A stretch of DNA of 44,321 bases from Alphaproteobacteria bacterium (GTDB lineage: Bacteria; Pseudomonadota; Alphaproteobacteria; RF32; CAG-239): assembly GCA_017470165.1 (NCBI GenBank), contig JAFUEX010000019.1:1-44321 (forward strand), read 5' to 3'. A model generated the notes under the pieces. It did no database searches and was not told the origin of the DNA. It worked only from the letters and a program-made list of their open reading frames with translations. Position numbers and translations under genes: made by a program. Positions 15,591 to 26,029 of this stretch are shown here, piece by piece. Numbering within the stretch: the stretch's first letter is position 1; every line of letters starts with the position of its first letter.

Positions 15591-18320
15591 ATGATAGGCA
15601 GCATTGCACGCAAAATCTTCGGCTCGGCCAATGACAGATATGTAAAGAGACAATACAAAACCGTAGAAAAAATCAACTCGTTGGAACCGGAAATCTCCCA
15701 ACTGAGCGACGAACAGCTGCGCGCCAAAACTCTGGAATTTAAACAGCGCCTTGCTCAGGGCGAAACTTTGGACGAGATTTTGGTGGAGGCTTTTGCCGTC
15801 GTGCGCGAGGCTGCCAAACGCACTTTGGGACAACGCCACTATGATGTGCAGCTTATCGGCGGCATTGTCCTGCATCATGGCCAAATCGCTGAGATGAAAA
15901 CCGGCGAAGGCAAAACCTTGGTCGCTACTCTGGCCGCTTATCTCAATGCCTTGGATGGCAAAGGCGTACACATCGTAACCGTCAACGATTATTTGGCCAA
16001 ACGCGATGCCGAATGGATGGGGCAGGTTTATCGCTTTTTGGGCTTGAGTGTTGACTATATCATCCATGCCAAAAATGACGAGCAGCGCCGCGCCGCCTAC
16101 AATGCCGATATTTTGTACGCCACCAACAACGAGCTTGGTTTTGACTATTTGCGTGACAATATGAAATTCCGTCTTGCCGATATGGTGCAGCGGCCTTTCA
16201 ATTATGCCATTGTCGATGAAGTTGATTCCATTTTGATTGATGAAGCCCGCACCCCGCTGATTATCTCCGGCGCCGCCGAAGACAGCTCCGAAAAATATAT
16301 TTTGGTTGACCGTATTATTCCCGAGCTCAACCCCGATGATTACGAAAAAGACGAAAAATCGCGTCAGGTAACCTTGACCGAAAAAGGTATGGTACACGTT
16401 GAAGAGCTGTTAAAAAAGGTCGGCCTGATTAAAGAGGGTGGATTGTATGATTTGGCCAATGTCAGCTTGGTTCATCACGTCAATCAAGCCTTGCGTGCTC
16501 ATAAAATCCACATCAAAGACGTAGACTATATTGTTAAAGATGGTCGGGTAATGATTATTGATGAATTCACCGGACGTATGATGGAAGGACGCCGCTATTC
16601 CGATGGACTTCATCAGGCCATTGAGGCTAAAGAAGGGGTGGAAATCCAATCGGAAAACCAAACTTTGGCTTCTATCACCTTCCAAAACTATTTCCGTATT
16701 TATCCCAAATTAGCCGGTATGACCGGAACTGCGATGACCGAAGAGGCCGAATTCAACGACATTTACAACCTCTCTTGTGTGGAAATTCCCACCAACCGGC
16801 CGATTACTCGTCAAGATATGCACGATGAGATTTATCGCACTGCTGCCGAAAAATATGACGCCATTATCAAAACCATAATTGAATGCCACGAAAAAGGCCA
16901 GCCGGTATTGGTCGGCACCGCTTCAATCGAAAAATCGGAACTGGTAGCTGACCTGCTCTCTAAGCGCACCAAGCTGAAATTTGAAGTATTAAACGCTCGC
17001 CATCACGAACGCGAGGCCTATATCATCGCTCAAGCCGGACGCACCGGCGCCATCACTATTGCCACCAATATGGCCGGCCGCGGCACCGACATTCAACTGG
17101 GCGGCAATGTTGATATGCGCTTACGCGAATCTCTCAAAGGCGATGAAACACCAGAACAAATTGAGGCCTTGCGTCAAAAAATCAAGCAAGAAATCGAGGC
17201 TGACAAAGAAAAAGTCAAGGCCGCCGGCGGTCTGTATATTTTGGGCACCGAGCGTCACGAAAGCCGCCGTATTGACAACCAACTGCGCGGCCGTTCCGGA
17301 CGTCAGGGCGACCCCGGAACCTCCAAATTTTTCTTATCTTTGGAAGATGACTTGATGCGCATTTTCGGCTCCGAACGGATGGGGGTTATGCTCCAGCATC
17401 TTCACCTGCCCGAAGGCGAGCCCTTAGTGCATCCTTGGATTAGCAAAGCGCTGGAAAAAGCTCAGCAAAAGGTTGAAGAACGCAACTTCGACATCCGCAA
17501 AAATCTGTTGAAATACGACGATGTAATGAACGAACAGCGCAAGGTAATCTACGCCCAACGCCGCGAGTTGATGGAAAATGACGATGTCTCCGAAGTGTTG
17601 GTTGATATGTACCACGACCAAATACGCAACGCGATTTACAAAAATATCGCCTACGGCTCGGCGCCCAAAGATTGGGATTTAGAGGCTATCGGCCAAGATT
17701 TATCGCGGCTCACCGGCATTGCTTTTCCGCTTGAAGATTGGCTCAAAAACGCTGATATCGATTCGGAAAAACTGGTCGATTTGGCAACTGCCGCAGTCGA
17801 TAAAGCGCAAGCTGCCAAAAATGCCGATGTTCCGGCCAACATTGTTCGCTTGGTTGAAAAGTCCATTTTGCTGCAAGAGCTTGACACCTTGTGGAAAGAC
17901 CATATTGCCACTCTTGATTATATGCGTCACACTATTGTTCTGCGCGCTTACGGCCAGAAAGACCCGCTCAACGAATACAAAAAAGAAGCCTTTAATATGT
18001 TCTCGGAGATGCTTTCGCAACTGGGCGAAAAAGTGTCGTTCATTCTGTTGCGCACCGTCATCCAGCAGAACTCTGCCGAAAAAATGGAACAACCGAGCTC
18101 GGCTCCTTTGCAGGAAGTTCACGAATCACCGCTCAACCTACTCTCCGGCAAACCGACCTCACCCGCCCCTCAGAGCGTTGCTGCCAAACCGGAGACCTTC
18201 AGTTATTCTAACACGGCAGCTAACCCTGCTGATCCTTCCACTTGGGGCAAAATCGCCCGCAACGATCCTTGTCCCTGCGGCAGCGGCAAAAAGTACAAAC
18301 ATTGTCATGGCAAACTCTGA
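15591..18320 (+). CDS. secA: Preprotein translocase ATPase SecA
   Basis: SecA (909 residues) drives preproteins through SecYEG. All parts are visible: Walker A GEGKT at 105-109, the [19 protein letters not shown] segment, preprotein cross-linking domain, the second nucleotide-binding fold with [31 protein letters not shown], the helical scaffold and wing ([19 protein letters not shown]), and a C-terminal zinc finger [12 protein letters not shown] that binds SecB and lipids. The ATG at 15591 is preferred over one at 15585 because AAGGA is 7 bases before it and only one base before the other. Confidence 0.97.
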   Translation: MIGSIARKIFGSANDRYVKRQYKTVEKINSLEPEISQLSDEQLRAKTLEFKQRLAQGETLDEILVEAFAVVREAAKRTLGQRHYDVQLIGGIVLHHGQIAEMKTGEGKTLVATLAAYLNALDGKGVHIVTVNDYLAKRDAEWMGQVYRFLGLSVDYIIHAKNDEQRRAAYNADILYATNNELGFDYLRDNMKFRLADMVQRPFNYAIVDEVDSILIDEARTPLIISGAAEDSSEKYILVDRIIPELNPDDYEKDEKSRQVTLTEKGMVHVEELLKKVGLIKEGGLYDLANVSLVHHVNQALRAHKIHIKDVDYIVKDGRVMIIDEFTGRMMEGRRYSDGLHQAIEAKEGVEIQSENQTLASITFQNYFRIYPKLAGMTGTAMTEEAEFNDIYNLSCVEIPTNRPITRQDMHDEIYRTAAEKYDAIIKTIIECHEKGQPVLVGTASIEKSELVADLLSKRTKLKFEVLNARHHEREAYIIAQAGRTGAITIATNMAGRGTDIQLGGNVDMRLRESLKGDETPEQIEALRQKIKQEIEADKEKVKAAGGLYILGTERHESRRIDNQLRGRSGRQGDPGTSKFFLSLEDDLMRIFGSERMGVMLQHLHLPEGEPLVHPWISKALEKAQQKVEERNFDIRKNLLKYDDVMNEQRKVIYAQRRELMENDDVSEVLVDMYHDQIRNAIYKNIAYGSAPKDWDLEAIGQDLSRLTGIAFPLEDWLKNADIDSEKLVDLATAAVDKAQAAKNADVPANIVRLVEKSILLQELDTLWKDHIATLDYMRHTIVLRAYGQKDPLNEYKKEAFNMFSEMLSQLGEKVSFILLRTVIQQNSAEKMEQPSSAPLQEVHESPLNLLSGKPTSPAPQSVAAKPETFSYSNTAANPADPSTWGKIARNDPCPCGSGKKYKHCHGKL

Positions 18321-18379
18321 GTTTATACAAAATTAACTCTTTGCCATTATACTAAACTCATAACTTGAGGAGAAAATTT

Positions 18380-19462
18380 ATGTTCAAATATAAGGCTCTT
18401 ATCGTTATGAGTTTATTTTTGTGCTATAATGCCATAGCAGCAGACAGACCGTCGCTTTTGGGTGATGATGATGCAAGCACTCTCTCTTCTGCGCCACAAT
18501 CCTCCTCTGCCGCACAGGATGATGACGATTCGCTGTTCAGCTTTTTAGGAATAAAGATTCCGAAATATATCTCAACCTCTTCTAAAGAAAAAGACCAAAA
18601 TTCCATCGACATCGTCACGCAAAAGGCCGAAGACGGCGATGTTGCCTCACAGCTGCGTTTGGGCTATTCATATCTCTACGGACAAGACGGTGTTGATATC
18701 GACTATGCCAAATCGTTTCATTTTTACGAAATGGCTGCCAAAGCCGAAGACAAAATCGGCCTCAATAACTTAGGCAGCCTTTATTATAATGGCATCGGAG
18801 TTAAGCGTTCGCCCAAAATTGCCGCCGAACTTTTTGCCCGCTCGGCCAAGCTCGGCAATATTGACGCCGCCACCAATCTCGGATTTATGTACATCAGCGG
18901 TAACGGTATCACCAAAGACATTCCCACCGGTCTCGAATATTTGGAGCAAGCAGCCTCCCAAGGCAATGTGTTGGCCGGCTATATCGTAGGCTATGCCTAT
19001 TACCAAGGTACCTATCGTCCGCGCAACTATCATACGGCCGCCACTTTGATAAAAAAGGCCGCCGATGCCGGTCTGGATGAAGCCCAAGTTGCCATTGCCA
19101 ATATGTACACTCTCGGTCTGGGCTATCCGCAAAACTATAATATGGCATTGGCTTATCTGCAAAAAGCCTTCAACCAAGGCAACCTCGATGCTATGATGAA
19201 ACTGGCTGACATCTATTCAGGCAAAACCAAATATCCGGCCAACTTGGCTTCCGCTCACGTTGTTTATAATTTGGCCTCGGTGCGCGGAGTCAAAGGAGCA
19301 TCACAGATTTTGCGCCAAATTGAGCATAAACTCAAAATCGAAGAAGTAATCGCCGCGCAGGAAGAAGCCTCGCGCTATGTCGAAAAACCATCATCGCTCA
19401 CCACTTATGTCAAGCAAACCTACGGCGCCAATCTACAGCAATTTTTGCTCTCGCCCAACTAA
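18380..19462 (+). CDS. Exported Sel1-repeat protein
   Basis: A 360-residue protein with a signal peptide (YKALIVMSLFLCYNAIA before ADRP), a disordered Ser/Asp-rich linker (about 25-75), then about six Sel1-like (TPR-type) repeats from about 80 to 310. Examples are GDVASQLRLGYSYLYGQ, IGLNNLGSLYYNGIGVKRS and GNIDAATNLGFMYISGNG. Sel1 proteins act as periplasmic scaffolds or adaptors in envelope and secretion processes. A GAGGAG site lies 7 bases before the ATG at 18380. It follows secA by 59 bases with no terminator seen, so read-through is likely. Partner unknown. Confidence 0.85.
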   Translation: MFKYKALIVMSLFLCYNAIAADRPSLLGDDDASTLSSAPQSSSAAQDDDDSLFSFLGIKIPKYISTSSKEKDQNSIDIVTQKAEDGDVASQLRLGYSYLYGQDGVDIDYAKSFHFYEMAAKAEDKIGLNNLGSLYYNGIGVKRSPKIAAELFARSAKLGNIDAATNLGFMYISGNGITKDIPTGLEYLEQAASQGNVLAGYIVGYAYYQGTYRPRNYHTAATLIKKAADAGLDEAQVAIANMYTLGLGYPQNYNMALAYLQKAFNQGNLDAMMKLADIYSGKTKYPANLASAHVVYNLASVRGVKGASQILRQIEHKLKIEEVIAAQEEASRYVEKPSSLTTYVKQTYGANLQQFLLSPN

Positions 19463-19485
19463 CCATCAAATTTAGTGTTTAGCTA

Positions 19486-20826
19486 CTACTTAAGGTTGCG
19501 TATGGTATCTTCCAACCAATGAATATCGTACAAGCCGTCGATGTATTCCGGTTGAGCGATAATTTTTTGATGCAAAGGAATGGTAGTTTTAACCCCGTCA
19601 ATCACAAACTCTTCCAACGCCCGATGCAACCGCATCAAAACACCGTTGCGGGTGCGTCCGTGCACAATCAGCTTGGCAATCATACTATCATAAAAGGGGG
19701 GTATCCTATAACCTGAGTAGATTTCCGAATCCACTCGCACACCCAGTCCACCGGGAGCGTGCCACTCCGTAATTTTTCCGGCATTGGGCACAAAAGTCTC
19801 CGGATCTTCGGCATTAATACGACACTCAATCGCACATCCCTGAAAAACAATATCATCTTGGGTATATCCCAGTTTGGCGCCATCGGCAATCCTCAGCTGC
19901 TCTCTGACAATATCAACCCCCGAGACGGCCTCGGTAATCGGGTGTTCAACCTGCAGTCTGGTATTCATCTCCAAAAAGTAAAACTCCCCATCCTCAAACA
20001 AAAACTCCAGCGTACCGGCACTCACATACCCGATTTGCTTCACCGCTTTACGGGCAATTTCGCCGATTTCCTGCCGCTGTTTTTGATTAAGCGCCGGCGA
20101 TGGCGTCTCTTCAATCACCTTTTGATTCTGCCGCTGAATTGAGCAATCGCGCTCGCCCAAATGCACCACATTACCATAGCTGTCTGCCAGTACCTGCACT
20201 TCAATATGGCGCGGATGTTGCAAATATTTTTCCATATAAACTTCATCACTGGAAAACGAAGCCTTGGCCTCGGCACGCGCCATCATATAAGCAGTCTCTA
20301 TCTCTTGCTCGTTATGCGCAATTTTCATTCCCTTGCCGCCACCACCGGCCTTGGCCTTAATAATTACCGGATAACCGATTTGCAATGCCCATTTTTTGGC
20401 CGCCTCAACATCCTCCAGCGCCTCCGACCCCGGAACAATCGGCAATCCGCATTGTATGGCAAACTCTCTGGCTTTGAGCTTATCCCCCATCATTCTGATT
20501 TGCTCCGGTTTCGGCCCGATAAAAGCAATGCCGTGCTCTTCCACCATCTCGGCAAAATCAGCATCTTCCGACAAAAACCCATACCCCGGATGTATCGCAT
20601 CCACTCCGGTGATGGTTGCCGCCGAAATAATCGCCGACTTATTCAAATAAGAATCGCTGGAACGCGCCGGCCCGATGCATACCGCCTCATCTGCCAACCT
20701 CACGTGCATGGCATTGGCATCCGCCTCCGAATGCACCGCCACGGTTTTAATTCCCATCTCGCGGCAGGCACGATGAATTCGCAACGCAACCTCACCTCTG
20801 TTGGCAATCAGCACTTTTTCAAACAT
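19486..20826 (-). CDS. accC: Acetyl-CoA carboxylase, biotin carboxylase subunit
   Basis: AccC (446 residues) carboxylates the biotin on AccB using ATP and bicarbonate, the first half-reaction of malonyl-CoA synthesis. Family length and start (MFEKVLIANRGEVALRIHRACREMG) are exact. The ATP-grasp glycine-rich loop is at KAKAGGGGKGMKIA; FLEMNTRLQVEHPITEAVSG is the bicarbonate and metal-binding region, and the C-domain carries AIECRINAEDP. It follows accB by 20 bases. Ends 23 bases from the convergent Sel1 gene with no clear terminator. Confidence 0.97.
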   Translation of the reverse strand: MFEKVLIANRGEVALRIHRACREMGIKTVAVHSEADANAMHVRLADEAVCIGPARSSDSYLNKSAIISAATITGVDAIHPGYGFLSEDADFAEMVEEHGIAFIGPKPEQIRMMGDKLKAREFAIQCGLPIVPGSEALEDVEAAKKWALQIGYPVIIKAKAGGGGKGMKIAHNEQEIETAYMMARAEAKASFSSDEVYMEKYLQHPRHIEVQVLADSYGNVVHLGERDCSIQRQNQKVIEETPSPALNQKQRQEIGEIARKAVKQIGYVSAGTLEFLFEDGEFYFLEMNTRLQVEHPITEAVSGVDIVREQLRIADGAKLGYTQDDIVFQGCAIECRINAEDPETFVPNAGKITEWHAPGGLGVRVDSEIYSGYRIPPFYDSMIAKLIVHGRTRNGVLMRLHRALEEFVIDGVKTTIPLHQKIIAQPEYIDGLYDIHWLEDTIRNLK

Positions 20827-20846
20827 AGGCTAACCTCAAAAAATTT

Positions 20847-21296
20847 TTATTCAATTATCAGCAATGACTCGCCATATTCCACCGGATCACCGGATTCAAC
20901 CAAAATCTTGGCCACAACACCGCTGCGATGTGCTTTAACCGGATTAAACGTCTTCATCGCCTCAATCAAGCAAACAATATCCCCTTCTTTAACCTTATCG
21001 CCGACACTCACATAATCTGGCTTGGTCGGATCGGGTGACAAATAAACCACCCCCACAATCGGTGACTTCACCGTTCCCACATTATCCGAATAATCATCTA
21101 TTGAATACTCACTGCGTTTGTTTTCCACCGCCACAGGCGCTGCCGGAGCCATCGGCTGAACCGGCATCGGAGCTCCGCCGGCCTTTTTGATGCGAATACG
21201 CAGCTTTTCCGCCTCATATTCCAATTCCATCAAATTATTTTTATTCAGCACTTCGGCCAATTTATCAATAATTTCGGTATCTATTTGCTTATCCAT
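20847..21296 (-). CDS. accB: Biotin carboxyl carrier protein of acetyl-CoA carboxylase
   Basis: AccB (149 residues). A helical N-terminus (1-40, MELEYEAEKLRIRIKKAGG), a short Pro/Ala linker (41-57), and a biotinyl domain from about 73. The biotin site is EAMKTFN with Lys115; the thumb region SPDPTKPDYVSVGDKVKEGD is present. First gene of accB-accC, divergent from the flagellar operon. Its promoter lies in the 146 bases before the sigma-54 site; no good -35/-10 was identified. Confidence 0.96.
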   Translation of the reverse strand: MDKQIDTEIIDKLAEVLNKNNLMELEYEAEKLRIRIKKAGGAPMPVQPMAPAAPVAVENKRSEYSIDDYSDNVGTVKSPIVGVVYLSPDPTKPDYVSVGDKVKEGDIVCLIEAMKTFNPVKAHRSGVVAKILVESGDPVEYGESLLIIE

Positions 21297-21442
21297 AATT
21301 GTCTGCTTTCAAAATTTAAACTCACACGCAACATATCATTTTTTGCAAAAAATACAACAATAAATCCCTCGTTTCCTACAAAAACTTTTATTATCAAATG
21401 TTACATATGTTCTGACCATCTTTTAATTATCTTTTCAAAAAT

Positions 21443-21457
21443 TGGCACGCATTTTGC
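21443..21457 (+). promoter_or_regulatory. Sigma-54 (RpoN) promoter of the flagellar operon
   Basis: TGGCACG at 21443-21449, 4-base spacer, TTGC at 21454-21457. The invariant GG (21444) and GC (21456) are 12 bases apart, the exact -24/-12 geometry. It lies 43 bases before the fliK start, with no competing sigma-70 promoter nearer. This implies an RpoN-dependent flagellar activator elsewhere in the genome. Confidence 0.85.
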
Positions 21458-21499
21458 ATATAAACTGCCAACGACAACTTTTTTAAGAAAGTCAGACCG

Positions 21500-23035
21500 A
21501 TGGAAATACAAGATAACAACATTATGCAACTGGCGTTGAACCTTAGTTTTGACAACAAAATTCAGTCTGCAGGCGACACATCTTTTCTTGAGATGCTCAC
21601 CTCACCGGCAACATCTGCTCCTGAAGCCTCACTCAAAACGGCCGACACCGCAGCCGTATTAAAACCAAAAGTAAAGGTCAAAGCTCCGACAGGAACCGCT
21701 GTTGCGAGCAAACCTGCCAAAACCGCAGCCCCGAAAGAAACTGCTCCCGCCCCCAAGGCCAAACCGACCAAACGGGCAAAACCTTCTGCTGCGGAAACTT
21801 CTGGATTAGCAGCTCCGGTTACGCTCGACAACCAAACCGCTCCGGCGCAAAACGCGGCTCCTGTTTCTTCCGATACCGACACTTATGTTGCCGACATTGA
21901 TACCTCTTCTGTCGAAGCTACTGTTGATGTTATTTCCTCGCCCCTAGCTCCGGCGATTGATGCCACACTTGATTTAGTCTCCGAGATTGACCTTGCTGCG
22001 CAAACCGTTGCAGCTTCATCAGAAGTCTTGAGTAATGACGCCGCTCGTCCTCTTGAAACTCAAATGCCGGAAGTTTTACCTGCCGCATCCGATGAGCTTG
22101 TGTTCTCTAAGGGCAAAAAAACCGACCTCGAGCTTGCATCTCCCATAGATGATAACGCTTTGCCCGAAGAAATTACTTCTGCCGATGACCTGTTGCTGCA
22201 ACAGTCGCGCTATCTTGACCGTAAACTAAACTCTGACCATCCGATTAAAATTAATGTTGCCGCTCAAGAGGAAAAAATTGCCGCTCCTTTGTCTGGCAAC
22301 ATTCTGCAAAATTCTTTTGAGCTAACCTCAATGTTGCAGAAAAGCTCGGCCGAGACCGCCTTACCTTTTGCCGAACCCAAGCTTGATTCAGGCGATGAGC
22401 CGGCCGCCTTGCAAACGCAAAATTCGCTTTCCGACTTGCCGGAAGTTCAGCTTAATACTGTGGCCATGGCTAAAACCGAAACTCTTGTGCAGGCCGATTT
22501 GACTAAGGAAACTCCGCTTAGTGCCTCCGGACAACTCGAGGCGGTCTCCTTCTCCGGCTCCCGAAGCGAGGTAATTGCCAAAAATCAAGACCTCAACACC
22601 GATGCTTCACTCAAAGGTTTGGGCAAAGAGGTTGTTGAGCAAATCAAGGTAAACATCACCAAATCGGCCGTCAAAGGCGTTGATACAATTGATATTGAGC
22701 TCAAACCCGCCGAACTCGGCAAAGTGCAAATCCGGATGTATATCAGCAAAGACGGCAAACTCCACGCCGATATCATCGCCTCGCGTCAAGAAACTTCCGA
22801 TTTGCTGCAACGCGAAATCGAAGGATTGAGCAAATCTTTCCAAGATGCCGGCTATGACACCGACAAACAAAGTTTCAATTTCAGTTTTCAGGAAGAAAAT
22901 CAATCGCAGCGTCACTCTGAAAGTCAGCGTCTGCAACAATTTATCGGCGAGACTTTGGAACAGGAAGCCGAAGCCGAGCTTGCCAATGACAACCTGATTT
23001 ATGACCCCGCCATCGGGCTCAATATCAGAGTATAA
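21500..23035 (+). CDS. fliK: Flagellar hook-length control protein FliK
   Basis: A 511-residue FliK-type protein. The N-terminal two-thirds is low-complexity, Ala/Pro/Lys- and then Asp/Ser-rich, like the disordered ruler part of FliK. The C-terminal Flg_hook domain (about 370-480) is clear: VDTIDIELKPAELGKVQIRM, GKLHADIIASRQETSDLLQ and the GLSKSFQDAGYD segment. It is exported by the flagellar type III system and switches export specificity when the hook is complete. First gene after the sigma-54 promoter, with flgD 21 bases later. Identity rests on the C-domain and the operon; the N-terminus is not diagnostic. Confidence 0.86.
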   Translation: MEIQDNNIMQLALNLSFDNKIQSAGDTSFLEMLTSPATSAPEASLKTADTAAVLKPKVKVKAPTGTAVASKPAKTAAPKETAPAPKAKPTKRAKPSAAETSGLAAPVTLDNQTAPAQNAAPVSSDTDTYVADIDTSSVEATVDVISSPLAPAIDATLDLVSEIDLAAQTVAASSEVLSNDAARPLETQMPEVLPAASDELVFSKGKKTDLELASPIDDNALPEEITSADDLLLQQSRYLDRKLNSDHPIKINVAAQEEKIAAPLSGNILQNSFELTSMLQKSSAETALPFAEPKLDSGDEPAALQTQNSLSDLPEVQLNTVAMAKTETLVQADLTKETPLSASGQLEAVSFSGSRSEVIAKNQDLNTDASLKGLGKEVVEQIKVNITKSAVKGVDTIDIELKPAELGKVQIRMYISKDGKLHADIIASRQETSDLLQREIEGLSKSFQDAGYDTDKQSFNFSFQEENQSQRHSESQRLQQFIGETLEQEAEAELANDNLIYDPAIGLNIRV

Positions 23036-23056
23036 CCCAAGAGGAGGACATTTACC

Positions 23057-23794
23057 ATGACTGATTTAACTTCCATAATCGGCTCCATAACCGCCAACTC
23101 CAGCAAAACTTCTGCCGCCTCTAAAACCTTGTCGGCGGATATGAACACCTTTTTGACCATGTTGACCACTCAGTTACAGTATCAAGACCCGCTTGACCCG
23201 ATGGACGCTTCGGAATATACCAACCAACTGGTACAATACTCCAACGTTGAACAGGCTATTCAAACCAACACCAAACTCGACCAATTGCTGAGCCTGTCCA
23301 TCTACAATCTGGGGGTTCAGGCCACCGGTTATGTCGGGCAAACCGTACAGGTGTTAGGCGATGTAATGCCGCTCGACGGCGGAGTTGCCAAGGCAACTTA
23401 TACCCTCAATCAAAACGCGGCCGATTGCCTCATCACCATCAAAGATTTGGACGGCAACACCATTTATACCGCCTCCGGTGACAAAACTGCCGGTTCGCAC
23501 GATTTTATTTGGGACGGCAAAAACTCTCTCGGTGAACAATTACCGGACGGCGCCTACCAAATCGTTGTCTCGCCTTCGGCACTGCCGCAGCAAACCGCGC
23601 CGTCAGTCACCACCACCGTTTTCGGGCGTGTTACCGGAGTTGCCAGTGATGACAACGGCATCTACATCGGTTTGGGTGATGCCACAACCACCACATTGGA
23701 TAGTATTTTAACTTCTCGCGGCGAAAGCTACTGGGATTCAATCATCACAAGCGCTCAAGTAAATGAAGGCGCATCCACCAACGAGAACGTCTAA
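23057..23794 (+). CDS. flgD: Flagellar hook assembly (capping) protein FlgD
   Basis: FlgD (245 residues) caps the growing hook during FlgE polymerisation and is lost from the finished flagellum. The N-terminal MNTFLTMLTTQLQYQDPLDPMD with SEYTNQLVQYSNVEQ (about 30-75) is the family signature. The C-terminal half contains the FlgD Ig-like and Tudor-like parts (IKDLDGNTIYTASGDKT, WDGKNSLGEQLPDGAYQI). A GAGGAGG site precedes the ATG. Second gene of fliK-flgD-flgE, 24 bases before flgE. Confidence 0.94.
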   Translation: MTDLTSIIGSITANSSKTSAASKTLSADMNTFLTMLTTQLQYQDPLDPMDASEYTNQLVQYSNVEQAIQTNTKLDQLLSLSIYNLGVQATGYVGQTVQVLGDVMPLDGGVAKATYTLNQNAADCLITIKDLDGNTIYTASGDKTAGSHDFIWDGKNSLGEQLPDGAYQIVVSPSALPQQTAPSVTTTVFGRVTGVASDDNGIYIGLGDATTTTLDSILTSRGESYWDSIITSAQVNEGASTNENV

Positions 23795-23818
23795 TTTTTA
23801 AGTTTTAGGAGAAAGATA

Positions 23819-25933
23819 ATGAGTATTTTAGGTGCATTACAAGCTGGTGTTTCGGGCTTATCGGCCCAATCCAGCGCCATGGGAGCGGTTGCTGACAACA
23901 TCGCTAACATGAACACAATCGGATACAAAAACAACAATGTATCCTTCTCAACCTTAGTAACCAAGCAAATATCGTCGAACAAATATTCCTCCGGCGGTGT
24001 TCAGCCCCACTCTTCGCAAAACATCAGCGCACAAGGGTTGCTCTCTTCGGTTTCTTCCAATACCTCGCTGGCCATTTCCGGCGCCGGATATTTTGTGGTA
24101 AATTCATCCAATCTCGGTGACGGGACTTGGGCTTATACCCGCGCCGGCGATTTCAGCATTGATGAAACCGGTTATTTGGTAAACTCCGGCGGTTACTATG
24201 CTCAGGCTTGGTCATTGATGCCTTGGGACGGCACCACAACCGCCGCCACCGTGGAAATCAACGGCTTGGTTTATATGAAAGCCTACAAAAACGACGCCGG
24301 TCAAACCGTTTACATTAACGACAACATTGTAGACGGCACCAATATGCGCGGCATCGATTTGTCGACCATCGGCGGCACGGCTACCCCTACCACCCAAATT
24401 TCGTTTGGTGCCAACCTGCCCTCCTCCACCCGTATCGGCGATACTCACTCGGTGTCCACTCTGGTTTATGACAGTTTGGGCAACCCCTCCAACATCAGCC
24501 TGAACTATCAAAAAACCGCGGCTAATGCTTGGGGACTGAACACTTCGATTCCCTCCGGTGCGGCAGTAGTAAACCTCTACAACACCGAAGGATTAATCTA
24601 TTCTTCGACGGCGCAAATGGAATTTAGCACGGTTCCGGCCAATGGCTCGACCATCACTATCGGCTCCAAGACTTTCACTTTCACCACAGCACCGACAGCC
24701 ACCACCGATGTTGATATTTCCTCAGGAGAGCTCTCCACTGTTATGAGCAATTTCTTGAGTGCTATTCAGCTCAATGTTCGCGACGGCGGACGCTTTGCCA
24801 TCAACAACAATTCCATTGTTGTCACCCAAAGCCCCACCGGCGATGCTCTTGACTTTGACTGCAGTGGTTGTCTGTCTTGTGTTCAATCATCGGCTGATAT
24901 CAACCAAGCCTCAGGCCTGCCCTCCGGCAAATTCACCTTATCGGCAATTGACAATGATATCAAAAACGCGGCCTACATTGATTTTACCGCCAATCCGGCA
25001 GCCGACAACAGTATTGTTATCGACGGCATTACCTTCATCTTTGCCGACGAGCCGACCGGCTATAGCGGCAACGACGTTTATGTTGGCTCACCTAGCGCTA
25101 ATGATGTGGTCACCAATGTCAAAAACCTCGTCAAAGCTATCCAAAATTCCAAAGTAGCTGAGCCCGAGCGTTTTGTGGCCAGCGGTTTTACTATGGAAAT
25201 TCTCCCCTCGGCCACCGGCAGTGACATCCAAATCGGCACCATCAATTTGGCCGGACAGTCGTCATCCTATGTCCAAGGCGGCTCCACCAAAGCGATTACC
25301 GACCCCATCACCAACAGCTTCACCTATGACAGCATCAGTCAATTAGGTGCGCTAACTCCAGCGGTTATGTTCAATTCCGACGGCACTCCCAAAAACATCA
25401 ACATTGAGGATATGGAGGTTTATTGGGCCAATGGTGCACAGGATATGACCGGCAACATTGCCGACGGCGACGGCGTAAAAATCAAGATTAATATGGGCAA
25501 CGAAAACACCTCTTCGGGACTCACCAGCCTCTCGGGCAATTTCAACACCTCCTACATTAATCAAGACGGCGCCACTTTCGGCAGCTATACCGGTGTAACT
25601 GTCAGCGATACCGGCATAGTCACCGCGGTTTTCTCCAACGGCGAGACCGTGCCGATTGCTATCATTCCCTTGGCAATGTTCACCAATGCCGACGGTATGG
25701 AAGCCCTTAACAACAACGTGTGGATTGCCACCACTGAATCCGGCACTCCGTTGTTGACCCAAGCCAAATCCGGCGGGGCCGGCGAGATTGCCGCCAGCTC
25801 ATTGGAAAGCTCAACGGTTGATTTGGCCAATGAATTTTCTAATATGATTATTGTTCAGCGTGCTTATTCTGCCGCCGGCAAGATTATCACCACCGCCGAC
25901 GAAATGCTGCAAGAGCTCACATCGCTGATATAA
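23819..25933 (+). CDS. flgE: Flagellar hook protein FlgE, enlarged
   Basis: FlgE (704 residues) forms the flagellar hook. The N-terminal rod motif (ALQAGVSGLSAQSSAMGAVADNIANMNTIGYK) and C-terminal flg_bbr helix (STVDLANEFSNMIIVQRAYSAAGKIITTADEM) are complete. The protein is much longer than the roughly 400-residue enterobacterial FlgE. The extra length is in the exposed middle, which holds two tandem copies of a domain (about 266-345 and 385-472, aligned through FTxxP...I.I....F.F...P, AIQ, RF and SxTG). Three cysteines, C348, C351 and C354, sit between them in a CxxCxxC arrangement, odd for a type III-exported hook protein. Ends the operon at a terminator. Confidence 0.93.
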   Translation: MSILGALQAGVSGLSAQSSAMGAVADNIANMNTIGYKNNNVSFSTLVTKQISSNKYSSGGVQPHSSQNISAQGLLSSVSSNTSLAISGAGYFVVNSSNLGDGTWAYTRAGDFSIDETGYLVNSGGYYAQAWSLMPWDGTTTAATVEINGLVYMKAYKNDAGQTVYINDNIVDGTNMRGIDLSTIGGTATPTTQISFGANLPSSTRIGDTHSVSTLVYDSLGNPSNISLNYQKTAANAWGLNTSIPSGAAVVNLYNTEGLIYSSTAQMEFSTVPANGSTITIGSKTFTFTTAPTATTDVDISSGELSTVMSNFLSAIQLNVRDGGRFAINNNSIVVTQSPTGDALDFDCSGCLSCVQSSADINQASGLPSGKFTLSAIDNDIKNAAYIDFTANPAADNSIVIDGITFIFADEPTGYSGNDVYVGSPSANDVVTNVKNLVKAIQNSKVAEPERFVASGFTMEILPSATGSDIQIGTINLAGQSSSYVQGGSTKAITDPITNSFTYDSISQLGALTPAVMFNSDGTPKNINIEDMEVYWANGAQDMTGNIADGDGVKIKINMGNENTSSGLTSLSGNFNTSYINQDGATFGSYTGVTVSDTGIVTAVFSNGETVPIAIIPLAMFTNADGMEALNNNVWIATTESGTPLLTQAKSGGAGEIAASSLESSTVDLANEFSNMIIVQRAYSAAGKIITTADEMLQELTSLI

Positions 25934-25961
25934 TCTCAATCATAATTCTTAATCCTAAAAC

Positions 25962-26001
25962 AAAAAAATGCTTTTCTAAAGAAATTAGAAAAGCATTTTT
26001 T
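25962..26001. terminator. Bidirectional terminator between flgE and the SPFH gene
   Basis: AAAATGCTTTTCTAA pairs with TTAGAAAAGCATTTT around a 5-base loop, with A-tract before and T-tract after, so it serves both convergent genes. Confidence 0.9.
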
Positions 26002-26029
26002 CAATCGGTCGCAACCGACTTGTCAATTC

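Noticed and set aside
15312-16397. A 361-codon open frame antisense to secA and the foldase start
   Set aside because: It is a shadow of strongly supported secA and parvulin coding sequence, has low-complexity translated composition, and no ribosome-binding site or family match.
20161-21015. A 284-codon open frame antisense to accC and accB
   Set aside because: accB and accC are certain by motif; the antisense frame shows no family features.
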